DNA of 64,000 bases from Phyllostachys edulis (Eukaryota; Streptophyta; Magnoliopsida; Poales; Poaceae), in NCBI GenBank assembly GCA_036346405.1, contig CM070548.1, positions 50,263,779 to 50,327,778 on the forward strand, read 5' to 3'. Under the pieces are notes generated by a model. It made no database searches. It was not told the DNA's origin and saw only the letters and a list, made by a program, of their open reading frames with translations. Positions within the stretch are counted from its first letter, which is position 1, and every line of letters starts with the position of its first letter. Shown one piece after another: positions 24,001-36,000 of the stretch. The position numbers and the translations under genes are program-made.

Positions 24001-27000
24001 AGCAAAGAGAGATCCTCGCCATCTGGCTGTGCTTCTGCCTGCTACTCGGCGCAGAGGAGACTAGGTCCAAGTGAATATCTCTGTTGCTATGTACAAGTGT
24101 TGTCTGATGCATCGATCTATCACTCTCGTCATTTGTTGTTGATTGTGGTCGTCTTTGCTCTTGATACTATTGCTATTGACTCATTCTTTGTTAGCTTGTG
24201 TTATGGATTATGATCTTTTGCTATTTCCTATGGTGTTGGTACTGCTAAGGTTGTTACCCGGTGATGAGGACATCACTTCTTCGGATACACACAACAATCC
24301 TCCACTTGACATTCAAGGACCAATCACTAGAGCTCATACCGACAATTGAATTCTGGTGAGCTCGTTCCTAAGTACTTCTTTTTGTTCATTTGAGAATCGA
24401 TTGCTACCTAATGATTTAATTATGATTAGGAACCATGGAGAGGACACGGAAGTACTTGGAGAAGGGCTACGAGGCGACAAGTCCAGCCGAGGCGGTCGAA
24501 TCATGTTGGAGGCCCAACTCAAGCCGACTTCGATTCCAATTCGGAGTCGAGACGAGTCCGCACTAAAGCGGACGCCCAGATCGCATCCGGGCTCCGTTTT
24601 GGACGTTCCACATATGTATGGAAAGTCGAGAAGACGACCTTTCCAATGGCTTTGGTCCCATGTCAAAATTCCTTCGAGTCAACGGAATCGTCGAAACAAG
24701 TGGGCATTCAGAATCTGTCGGTCTTTGCGCCACCGTCTTTTGGGCCGTTCGGCTTTGTATCGTGTTGGAGCCCATTAGGGCGTGTCGTGGGTTTTGCACG
24801 CCTCGGTCCTTTATATCCGGCCGCCACCCCCACCATTAGGGTTGGGTTTTGCTTAGATTAATTCTGTCTTGAACAGTTTTGCGTTCATCGGTTTGTGAGA
24901 CCCCAACTTTCGAGTGCTAAAACAATACATCCGCAATTCCGTTGTGTTCTTCCTTGTTCTTGCTTGTGTTCTTGATTCGCAGCGAGGATTAGCCTTCTTG
25001 GCGAGGTCAACCAAATTGCGCACGGTTGATAACCCGAGGAGACGTGGTGCTGCGATTGCGGGGTTCGAACGTGTTGTTCGGAGCCGAATCGATTTGTGTC
25101 GCGCCTCCACTAAATCGAACATATCCGAACTGTTGGAAGATCGGGACCCGTTCCCATCAAGTGGTAATCGAGCTTGGTGTTCCTTGAGTTCGAGTTTACC
25201 CTACCCTTGTTGTTTTCGGTTTCATCCTAGAGTCCAAGAAAAGCCCTACAAAAAATTGTAGTCATAGGTTGTTCCTGTCCCTGATCTCGTTTAACCTTTT
25301 GCACAATTTGATTTCAGAGTCCGTAGTGTTGAGTTTGTGTCCTTAGTCGAGTTGTGTTCTTTGGTTTAGATCGTGTTTTATTTGGGTTGTCTTGCTTCCG
25401 CTACCTCTCATACAAACCCTAGCCGTCAACTTTTGTTTCTCCTCCCACCCACCCTCTGTTTTTGAGTCATCCATCGCGTCTCGTGATCACCCAAAGACCC
25501 TTCCCCATTGAGTCTCGTGATCACCCGGCACCATCCCCACCTCTTCCCGAGCTTAGCCCCAATTTCCACCAATTTCTTCCACCGATTTCGTTTGGCCTCC
25601 AAAGAACCATAACTCTGAGGTTCTCCTTAACAATAGTAACTTTCGATATCTGGACTCAAATCGGACAATTTTTTTGAAATTGGGTGAAATTAAAATTTGC
25701 ATCCAAAACTCCCTACTACGTCGGGTTTGGCGAATTTATTTTGCCCAAATTCGGCTGGAAAGTCTTGAGACTCGAGCTCTGAACTTTCATTACCGAATTC
25801 TGACACATTCATTATTTTTCAGAGGCCACACCTTACATCGATTGAGGTGAAACTTTGTGTGGTTCCTATTTTGGTGCTCCGCTTTGTGAAAAAATAACAA
25901 AAAAAAAAAAAAATTTTTAAGACTGGTTTTGCTCGAGAGCAAAAGGCACTGAGAGCGCTCCGTGCTAAAAAAAAAAAAAAAAAGAGAGCACCAGATTTTT
26001 AGGTGACAGATATTGATTTGTCTTTGTCTTTACAGCCATCTTTGTTGTTGTCTTTGCTTTACTATTCGGTCTTGACTCCTTGTTCATCATATCATACCGC
26101 TATAGGACACATTTAGACCAAAGAACTAGGACCAAGATGTTTTGGACATTTACTCGGCATTACTATCTGTTATTGATTTGTGTTCCACTAACATATTTGG
26201 CCTTCCAAGCTCCATATACCTACTTAGGATAGCATGACTTTTGACCCTTGCAATCGCAAAGACCACGTTCAAGTATCACGAACCGCCCACCCGGTTGTAC
26301 CCACCTTTTTTGCGATGGTAAGAACACTTGTAAGAGCTTGGTAAGCCACTTCCTTTGCGGGTTCCCACCGTCCTCCTTTGTAGTTGATAGGGATAATCAT
26401 CTTGTTTTCCTGTGTTTCCACTAACCATGGCGGTAGAAGGGACGGACACCGGTCGATTTCAACGAGTGTGTTAGTCGCGCCACCTACAAGCTGCTTCGAC
26501 AAACAAAATGCTTCATTCATCGATCTCTGGCGAATGGACACCATCGTCGCCGCCATTGCCCGATTGAACACCACGAAGGCATTGGCGGGTGGAGCGGCGG
26601 ATGGTCGACCTCATTTGGTCGATGGGCGCGTTGAGGCACACCGCCACTGTTAATGACGGCCATCATCATGATGATGACCTGATGCATGATGCGGTTGGCA
26701 ACATTGATCACGGAGACACAAGATGCACGACTATGTCGGCGTCTTGACAAAACAGTACATGGTATGGGAGGTAATAACCGTAACCGTCATGGTAACGATG
26801 ACCCTTTTGCTAAAGTCAAGTTTACCATCCCATCTTTTTTCTCGCTTTTATGATGCCGCAATATATCTTGATTGGGAGATGACGGAGAGCGAAGTTTAAT
26901 TCTCACTTGGTTCTGAACAACATAGAGTTAGACAAGCTACTAGTGAGTTTAAGGACTTTGCTATTATCGGTGGAATAGGCGGGTACCATGCGCTTACAAC

Positions 27001-30000
27001 GACACATGGGAGCGGTTAAAAGAAGCTATGTGTAATCGTTTTGTTCCTCCCTCATATAAGCGTGATTTGAGAAAAAAATTACAGCGCTTAGAACAAGGTG
27101 ATAGTTACATTTCAGACTATTATCTTTGAGCTTCAAAAGGGTATGGTGCGTTGTGGGGTTGTTGAGGACACAGAGGATAAGATTTGTCGTTTCTACTGGG
27201 GTTCTGGCGTGAAATTCGAGGACATTGTTGATTATAAATATTTTACTATCACAACCGCTTGTTCGACTTGCTATGCTTGCGTAAAAAGAATTGCGAGGGC
27301 GCAAGGAATCGCCGACGGCAAGCAGGACGACCCTCCTACATGCCGCAAACGACTACATCGACGGATCGCCCAAGTCTTCTTGAGTTTTCGTTCTCCTCCA
27401 CCGATGAACAAGATTGCTGCGTATGCCACCGGCCACCTTCCACGACACGCCTGCAGATTCTACAAAAATTCTTTGCGTGCTCGGCCAAGAGTTCTTCTTC
27501 CGTGGCTTCCACGGGCGCTCCTCCGACATTCATTGCACCGCCGCCATGGACTTGGTCATGTGCGAGGAATTGCCCTAGCCAGCGGGCATACATCGCCACG
27601 GAAGATGGAGGCTACATCAAGACTGCCGGATGTCGAGGAGGATGATGACGTTCTTCTTGCCTCGGACGACAATGACGGTGGTCATGACGACTGTTCCTTG
27701 GTGGGCGTCCACAGCGACGCCACTGAGCATCATTGTGCAATGAGTCCTCGACACAGTACAACAACCCGATAAGCTTCAACGCCAAAATTTGTTTCAGACT
27801 TTCTTTGCAATCAAGAACCCGCAAGACGTGTCATCATTGATGGAGGAAGCGCAACAACTTGGTGAGTTTCGATTTGGTCAAGAAGCTTGGCTTGACCACG
27901 CGACCGCATCCCCATCCATACCATATTCAGTGGTTAAATGACTCTGGAAAAGCTAAGGTAACACAAACATGCCGAGTCCATTTTTCCATTGGTGGTTATG
28001 CTGATCATGTTGATTGTGATGTGGTTCCCATGCAAGCATGCTCTCTTTTATTGGGTCGACCTTGGGAATTTGATAATGATGCTTTACACCATGGTAGTAG
28101 TAACAAATACACTTTTATGCATAAGGGAAGAAAAGTTACTTTACTGCCTTTGACCCCAGCTGAGATTATAGAGGCCGATAGGGAGCGAGTCTTCGCCGCT
28201 AATGATCCAACTAACATGATAAATCTGAAAAACATTCATTATGCTTGCCACAAAATCAGACCTTGCTGAAATTGATGATATTAATGATACATGCTATGCT
28301 TTTGTGTGCAAAGATGCTTTATTTTCTCTTGATAATATGCCTTGCACTTTGCCCGCTCTGTCACTAACCTTTTGCGGGATTTTAGAGATGTTTTCCACGA
28401 TGAGATATCTCCGGGACTTCCACCCATTCGAGGATTGAGCACCAGATTGACTTGATCCTCGAGCGAGTTTGCTAAACCGTGCGGCGTCTGAGGACCAATC
28501 CGAAGAGACTAAGGAGATTCAAATGACAAGTCCAAGAACTTTTGGACCGTGGGTGCGCACGTGAGAGCCTTAGTCCTTGTGTTTGTTCTGTTCTTTTGGT
28601 ACCCAAAAAGATGGTTCTTGGCATATGTGTGTAGATTGTAGAGCCATTAACAACATTACTATAAGGTATCGTCATCCTATTCCTGGGCTAGGCGACATGC
28701 TTGATGAGTTGTGTGGTGCTATAATGTTCACAAAGATTGACTTATGTAGTGGATACCACCAAATAAGAATGAAACTTGGCGATGAATGGAAGCGCTTTTA
28801 AAACTAAGTTAGAAGCTTGTATGAGTGGTTAGTCATGCCTTTTGGTTTAACTAATGCACCTAGCACTTTCATGAGATTAATGAACGAGGTTTTACGTCCT
28901 TTCATTAGCAAATTTGTGGTCGTTTACTTTGATGATATCTTGATTTATAGCAAGTCCATGGATGAACATTTGAATCACTTACGTGTTGTTTTTAATGCTT
29001 TGAGAGATGCACGTTTGTTTGGTAACCTTGAGAAGTGCACCTTTTGCACGGATCGAGTCTCTTTCTGGCTATGTTGTCACTCCACAGGAATTGAGGTTGA
29101 TAGAGCCAAGGTGGAGGCGATATGGAGTTGGCCCACGCCCACCACGGTCTCCCAAGTGCGGAGTTTTCTTGGCCTTGCAGGTTTTATCGCCGCTTTGTCA
29201 AGGAATTCAGCACCATTGCATAACCGTTGATTGAGTTGACAAAGAAGGAGTCGTGTTTCATTGGGGCCATCACAAGAGGAGTCCTTTAATCTTTTGAAGG
29301 ACAAGCTTACACACTCACCATTGCTCCAACTTCCGGATTTTGGTAAGACTTTTGAGTGGAATGTGATGCTAGCGGAATTGGTATTGGTGGTGTTTTGATG
29401 CAAGAAGGCAAACTGTTGCCTACTTTAGTGAAAAATTGAATGGTCATGCTCTTAATTATTCCACGTATGATAAAGAATTGTATGCTCTTGTTAGTTCTTC
29501 TGAGACGTGGCAACACTATTTATGCCCTAAAGAATTTGTCATTCATTACGATCATGAATCACTTAAGCATATTCGTAGTCAAACCAATTTGAATCGTAGA
29601 CATGCTAAGTGGGTTGAATTTATTGAATCTTTTCCTTATGTCATTAAACACAAGAAAGGGAAGGATAATGTGATTGCTGATGCTTTGTCTCGACGCTATA
29701 CCATGTTGTCTCAACTTGATTGTCACATTTTTGGTCTCCAAACCATTAAAGGACAATATGCTTTAGATGTTGATTTTAAGGATGTGTTGTTGCATTGTAA
29801 AGAGGGACAAGCATGGAATAAATTCGTGATCAATGATGGGTTCTTGTTTAGAGCTAACCGCCTATGCATTCGCTTGGATCCGTTCGTCTTTTGTTGTTGC
29901 GGGAGGCGATGGAGGCGGTTTGATGGGACATTTTGGTGCTAAGAAGGCGGAGGACGTTCGCCACACACTTCTTTTGGCCAAAAATGAGGCGAGATGTTGA

Positions 30001-33000
30001 GCGGTTTGTGGCTCATTGCACTACATGTCAAAAAGCTAAGTCTCGCTTGAATCCACATGGTTTGTATATGCCTCTTCTGTTCCTTCTATTCCGTAGGCGA
30101 GATATTTCTATGGACTTTGTTTTAGGATTGCCTGGGACTAAGAGGGAGGATAGTATTTTTGTTGTTGTGGATCGTTTTTCTAAGATGACTCATTTTATAT
30201 CATGTCATAAAACCGATGATGCCATTCATATTGTCGACATCTTTTTCAAAGAGATAGTTCGTTTGCATGGTATGCCTTCTACTATTGTTTCAGATCGTGA
30301 TGCCAAGTTCTTGAGTCACTTTTGGAGTACTCTATGGAACCGAGTTGGGTACAAAGTTGTTGTTCTCACAACTTTGTCACCCACAAACCGATGGCCAAAC
30401 CGAGGTGGTAAACCGCACATTGTCTACCATCTTTGAGTTGTTTTTTGTGAATAATTTGAAGGCTGTGGGAAGAGTATTTGCCGCATGTTGAGTTCGCATA
30501 TAATCGGCGCACACTCCACCACCAAGGTAAGTCCTTTTCGGGTAGTATATGGATTCAATCCCGTGCCCTCTTGATATTTTACCTTTGCCTACTAGTGAGA
30601 GAGTTCATAATGATGCTAAGGAGCGTCTGATTTTATTGTCAAAATGCATGAGACTACTAAGGCAAACATTGAAAAGATGAATGAAAAATATAGGATTCTT
30701 GGTAGTAAAGGTAGAAAGGAAGTTAAACTTGAGCAGGGGTGATTTTGTTTGGTTGCACTTGAGAAAGGATAGATTTCTGAGTTAAGAAAGTCAAAGTTGA
30801 TGCCTAGAGTCTTTGGTCCTTTTAAGATAGTTGAGAAGATAAATGATAATGCATATAAACTTGAGTTGCCTTCCGAGTTTGGGGTTAGTCCCACCTTTAA
30901 CATTTGATTTGAAGCCATACTTGGGAGAAGAAGATGAAGCCGAGTTGAGGACAACTCCGCTTCAAGAGGGAGGATGATGAGGACATCACTTCTTGGGATA
31001 CACACAACAATCCTCCACTTGACATTCAAGGACCAATCACTAGAGCTCGCCGACAATTGAATTCTGGTGAGCTCGTTCCTAAGTACTTCTTTTTGTTCAT
31101 TTGAGAATCGATTGCTACCTAATGATTTAATTATGATTAGGAACCATGGAGAGGACACGAAGTACTTGGAGAAGGGCTCGAGGCGCACAAGTCCGGCGAG
31201 GCGGTCGAATCATGTTGGAGGCCCAACTCAAGCCGACTTCGATTCCAATTCGAGTCGAGACCAGTCAAGACTAAAGCGGACGCCCAGATCGCATCCGGGC
31301 TCCGCTTTGGGCGTTCCACATATGTATGGAAAGTCGAGAAGACGACCTTTCCAATGGCTCTGGTCCCATGTCAAAATTCCTTCCGAGTCAACGGAATCGT
31401 CGAAACAAGTGGGCATTCAGAATCTGTCGAGTCTTTGCGCCACCGTCTTTTGGGCCGTTGACTTTGTATCGTGTTGGAGCCCATTAGGGCGTGTCGAGGG
31501 TTTTGCACGCCTCGGTCCTTTATATCCAAACCGCCACCCCCACCATTAGGGTTGGGTTTTGCTTAGATTAATTTGTCTTGAGCAGTTTAGCCGTTCATCG
31601 GTTTGTGAGACCCCAACTTTCGAGTGCTAAAACAATACATCGCAATTCCGTTGTGTTCTTCCTTGTTCTTGCTTGTGTTCTTCGATTCGCAGCGAGGATT
31701 AGCCTTCTTGGCGAGGTCAACCGGCCGCACGGTTGATAACCCGAGGAGACGTGGTCTTTGCGATTGCGGGGTTGAACGTGTTGTTGAAGTCGAATTGATT
31801 TGTATCGCGCCTCCACTAAATCGAACATATCCAGAACCTGTTGGAAGATCGGGACCCCGTTCCCATCACCCGGTGATAGTATACTTGATCATATCATGAC
31901 TCTTGATGGCATTCTTGATTCTATACCTATTCGAGGTGATGATACTATTGCTTGTTCTGTTCTTGCTAATGCTGTAGAGTCTTGTGCAACTCAGTTTGGT
32001 CAGATTCAGACTCAGATGATAAATCTTTAGGCCCAGTTGTGTCAATTGTAGGCATCTTCCAGTGCATCCACTAGCTTGACTGCACCATCATATTCTATGT
32101 CGGGTGCTTCACTCCCATGGATATTGGATTCAGGGACTTCTTTCCATGTGACATTTGATGCATCTTAGCTCATATCATGTCGTCCTGCTGTACAAGATAT
32201 CAAGATTCAAATAGCTGGTGGAACGCCATGCACGGTCACTCATCAGGAGACTCTTTTCACCTCTCACTTCGCAGTTTCAGATGTCTCACTTGTCTCCACG
32301 CTCTCCATGAATCTCATCTCTGTCGGGCAATTCGCAGATATGAACTGTTTTGTTGGGTTCGATGATAGCTCCTGCTTTGTGCAAGATCGTCGAACAAGAG
32401 TTGTTATTGGTACAGGTCATCGTCAGAGAGGTTCTGCAGGGCTCTATGTTCTTGATCGTCTGAGTCTTCCTTTATCCACCATTTCTGGTATTGCTTCTGC
32501 CCCTATTCCTTCACCCTCTGTCGTTGGTTCATCTACCCCTTGTTCTTCTGCATCTACTTCTATTTGCCAATCTTTTCCTCAATGGCATCATCGCTTGGGG
32601 CACTTGTATGGCTCACACCCCTCTATCTTGATTCATCAAGGTGTTCTTAGTCTTGTTTCTGTTGACACAAATTTTCAGTACAAGGGTTGTAGAATTGGCA
32701 AGAAAGTACAACTCCCATATCCTTCTAGCATTTCTCGCTCTGATCGTCCCTTTGATTTGGTCCATTCGGATGTTTGGGGTCCCTCTCCTTTTGCTTCAAA
32801 GGGTGGACACAGTTGCTATGCCATCTTCATTGATGACCATACTCGATACACTTGGATCTACTTCATGAAACACCGTTCGCAGTTGATTTCTATCTATCAA
32901 TCTTTTACTCAGATGGTTCATACTCAATTCTCTTCTACCATCTGCATTTTTCGTTCTGACTTTGGGGGAGAGTATCTTTCATCAGCCTTTCGCCAGTTCC

Positions 33001-36000
33001 TTTCTTCTGAGGGTACTCTTCCTCAACTCTCGTGTCTTGATGCTCATGCTCAGAATGGTATTGCTGAGCGCAAGCACTGTCATATCATTGAGATTGCTCG
33101 TACTCTTCTCATTTCCTCCTTTGTTCCCTCCCACTTCTGGGGGAAACAGTCTCTACAGCAGTCTATCTTATCAACCGTTAGCCCTCTTCCAAGCTTCAGG
33201 GCAAGTGTTCTGGTGAGGTCATGTACAGAGCACCTGCTCACTACGCTCATCTTCGTGTTTTTAGTTGTGTCTGTTATGTCCTTCTAGCACCTCATGAGCG
33301 CACAAAGCTGAGCCCTCAGTCAGTTGAGTATTTTTCTAGGTTATAGTCCTGAGCATAAGGGCTATCGTTGCTATGATCCCTCAGCACGTCGCATTCGCAT
33401 CACTCGTGATGTGACTTTTGATGAGGGACGACCTTTCTTTTATCATTCTTCTACACATCCCACTTCTTCTTCTACAGATTCCACTTCATTTTTATGTCTA
33501 CCTCCCATTCCTTCATCAGACTTGCCTTCTCCAGATACACCTTCTCCACCAGTTTCACCTTCTAGTGTGCCTCCACCAGCTCCACCAGTTTCTTTACTAG
33601 CTCCACCAGTTTCTGACACTTCCACTTTTCCCTTTCACTATAGTCGCCGACAGAGAGTTCCTTCTGATCCTCAGTCATCCTCTTCTCTACTTGACCCTCT
33701 GGCTAGTACTACCGACTCTGACGATCGTTCTATTACATCATGATATGCCCTAAATGGTCGTTCTTCTATTCATGCACCAGAGAGATGGGTTTTTTTTCGT
33801 GCAGGTGTAGTAGCTGAGCCGAGTACCTATCAGAAGGCTACCAGTGTACCTGAGTGGCAGTTAGCTATGACAGAGGAGCTCACAGCATTAGAATGTACAG
33901 TCACTTGGGATCTTGTTCCGCTACCATCTGGAGCTGTTCCTATCACTTGCAAGTGGGTGTTCAAAGTAAAGAACAAGTTAGATGGGTCAGTAGAGTGATA
34001 CAAGGCTCGTCTTGTTGCAAGAGGTTTTCAGCAGGCTTCTGGTCGAGATAATAATGAGACTTTTGCTCTAGTTGCTCATATGACCACAGTTCGTACTCTT
34101 ATTGCAGTTGCAGCAATACGCACATGGACTATATCTCAGATGGATGTCAAGAATGCTTTTCTACATGGTGATCTACATGAGGAGGTCTATATGCAGCCAC
34201 CCCTAGGTGTTGAGGCTCCTACAGGCTATATTTGTCGCCTTAGGCGTGCTCTATATGGTCTCAAGCAGGCTTATCATGCTTTGTTTGAGCGTTTCAGTTC
34301 CGTGATTCAAGCTACTGGTTTCACTACAAGTGAACATGACATGACCCTACCTTGTTTGTTCACACTTCTCAGTGGGAGATGACATGGATTATGTGGCTTT
34401 TGTGAAGAAGTTGAGTGAACAGTTTATGATGTCCGATTTGGGACCATTGAGTTATTTTGTGGGGATTGAGGTTCATTTTGACAGTGATGGCTACTATCTC
34501 TCCTAGCATCGCTATATTCAGGATCTGCTCACTCACTCTGGTCTACCACACCCATGGAGCTCCATCTACAGCTTCTATCTACAGACGGTGTACCCCTGAC
34601 AGATCCTTCTCGCTATTGTCAGCTCGTTGGGAGTCTTGTTTATCTCACTGTCACCAGGCCAGACATTGCTCATGCTGTTCGTGTACTCAGCCAGTTTGTC
34701 AGTGCTCCTACCTCAGTCCACTATGTCATGTTCTTCGTGTGCCGAGATATTTGAGAGGGACTGTGTCCAGCGTCTATTCTATGCCAGTTCGAGTCAGCTC
34801 CAGCTCCACGCTTACTCTGACTCCACTTGGACGAATGATCCTGCTGATCGCCGATTTATCACTAGTTACTGTATCTCTCTTGGTACTTCGCTCATTGCCT
34901 GGAAGTCCAAGAAGCAAACTGCGGTGTCACGCTCTAGTGCAGGGGTTGAGCTTCGAGCTCTTGTTGCTACCACCTCAGAGATCATTTGGCTTCGATGGCT
35001 CATGAGTGATCTCGGTGTCCATTGTGACAATCCTACACCTCTCTTTTGTGACAATACAAGTGCCATTCAGATCGCGAGTGATCCAGTTAAGCATGAGCTG
35101 ACAAAGCACATTGGTGTTGATGCATCCTTCACACGATCTCATTGCCAGCAATCAACTATCGCCCTCAAGTATGTTCCTTCAGAGCTTCAAGTTGCAGATT
35201 TCTTCACTAAAACTCAGACTCGAGAAGTCTGAGTCGAGAACAGCATCAGCTTTATCTACTCAAACTTAGTGCATCAAATCCTTCTGATCCACCTTGAGTT
35301 TGAAGGGGGTGTTAAGAATGCTAGTGTTGTACATTCTCTCTCTCTCTAAAGATGATCCCCAGCGGGCGCCTAGGCCGCTTAGGCACTGGCGTAACCGACC
35401 ATGCCTTGGTGCGGTCGAGAGCTAAGCGGGTCGGCGCCTAGTCAAGCCGGGCGGCGCGAGGCGGTCCTGCAGCGCGCATGGTCAAGCGATCTCGAGGCGT
35501 CTTGAGGCGGATCTGGTTCTCCATCGCGATCATGTGCCGCCACCTCCTCTGGTTCTCCGTCGCTGTCATGTGACCCTCCCGCTCCCGTCGCCGTCGCTGT
35601 GACTCTCCCGGCTCCCGTCGTCAGCATAACTTCTCCACGGTTCCCGTCATTGAATTGTTGCCTTGTTGTCGTCATGTGACTTTTCTCGGATCCCCCTGCC
35701 GCCTCTTGTCGCCTCGCCTCCCCGTCTCGTGGCTCCTTCCTCTCTGCGCCTCGTCGTTGGCTCTGCGCCTCTTGTCTTGTGATCTTTGCTGGCACTGCAG
35801 GCATGAGTAGTCGGTCTTCGTGATGCTCGGTGGTAGCCGAGGCGATGAATCGATGGTAGTGAGTCGATTAGTAGCTTTGTGTGCAGAGTAGTAGTACTAG
35901 TCGGCTAGTGGGTGGTACAAACATGAAATTAATTAGTATTGGTAGCTTTGCTTTGTAAAATATAGTACAAGCATGTATACTTCAAGAGTATTACTATATT

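Larger units (their letters stand above)
24262..31868 (+). mobile_element. Ty3/gypsy element, CRM-like chromovirus, full length
   Basis: 7.6 kb, bounded by CCCGG duplications (24,257-24,261 and 31,869-31,873). LTRs at 24,262-25,159 and 30,975-31,868 begin TGATGAGGACATCAC and end CCCATCA. Internal order is a PBS-like TGGTAATCGAGC (25,162), gag, protease, RT, RNase H, integrase and a purine tract (CAAGAGGGAGGA) at 30,963-30,974. The acidic DEDI motif and GPITRAR at the pol end run into the 3' LTR, as known for CRM-clade elements, which often favour centromeres. The LTR copies differ by a few percent, mostly single-base indels. Coding regions carry many frame changes, so the copy is inactive. 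Confidence 0.85.

Noticed and set aside
35442..35804. 120-codon minus-strand ORF
   Set aside because: Lies inside the hAT-like insert, composition-driven, no transposase motif.
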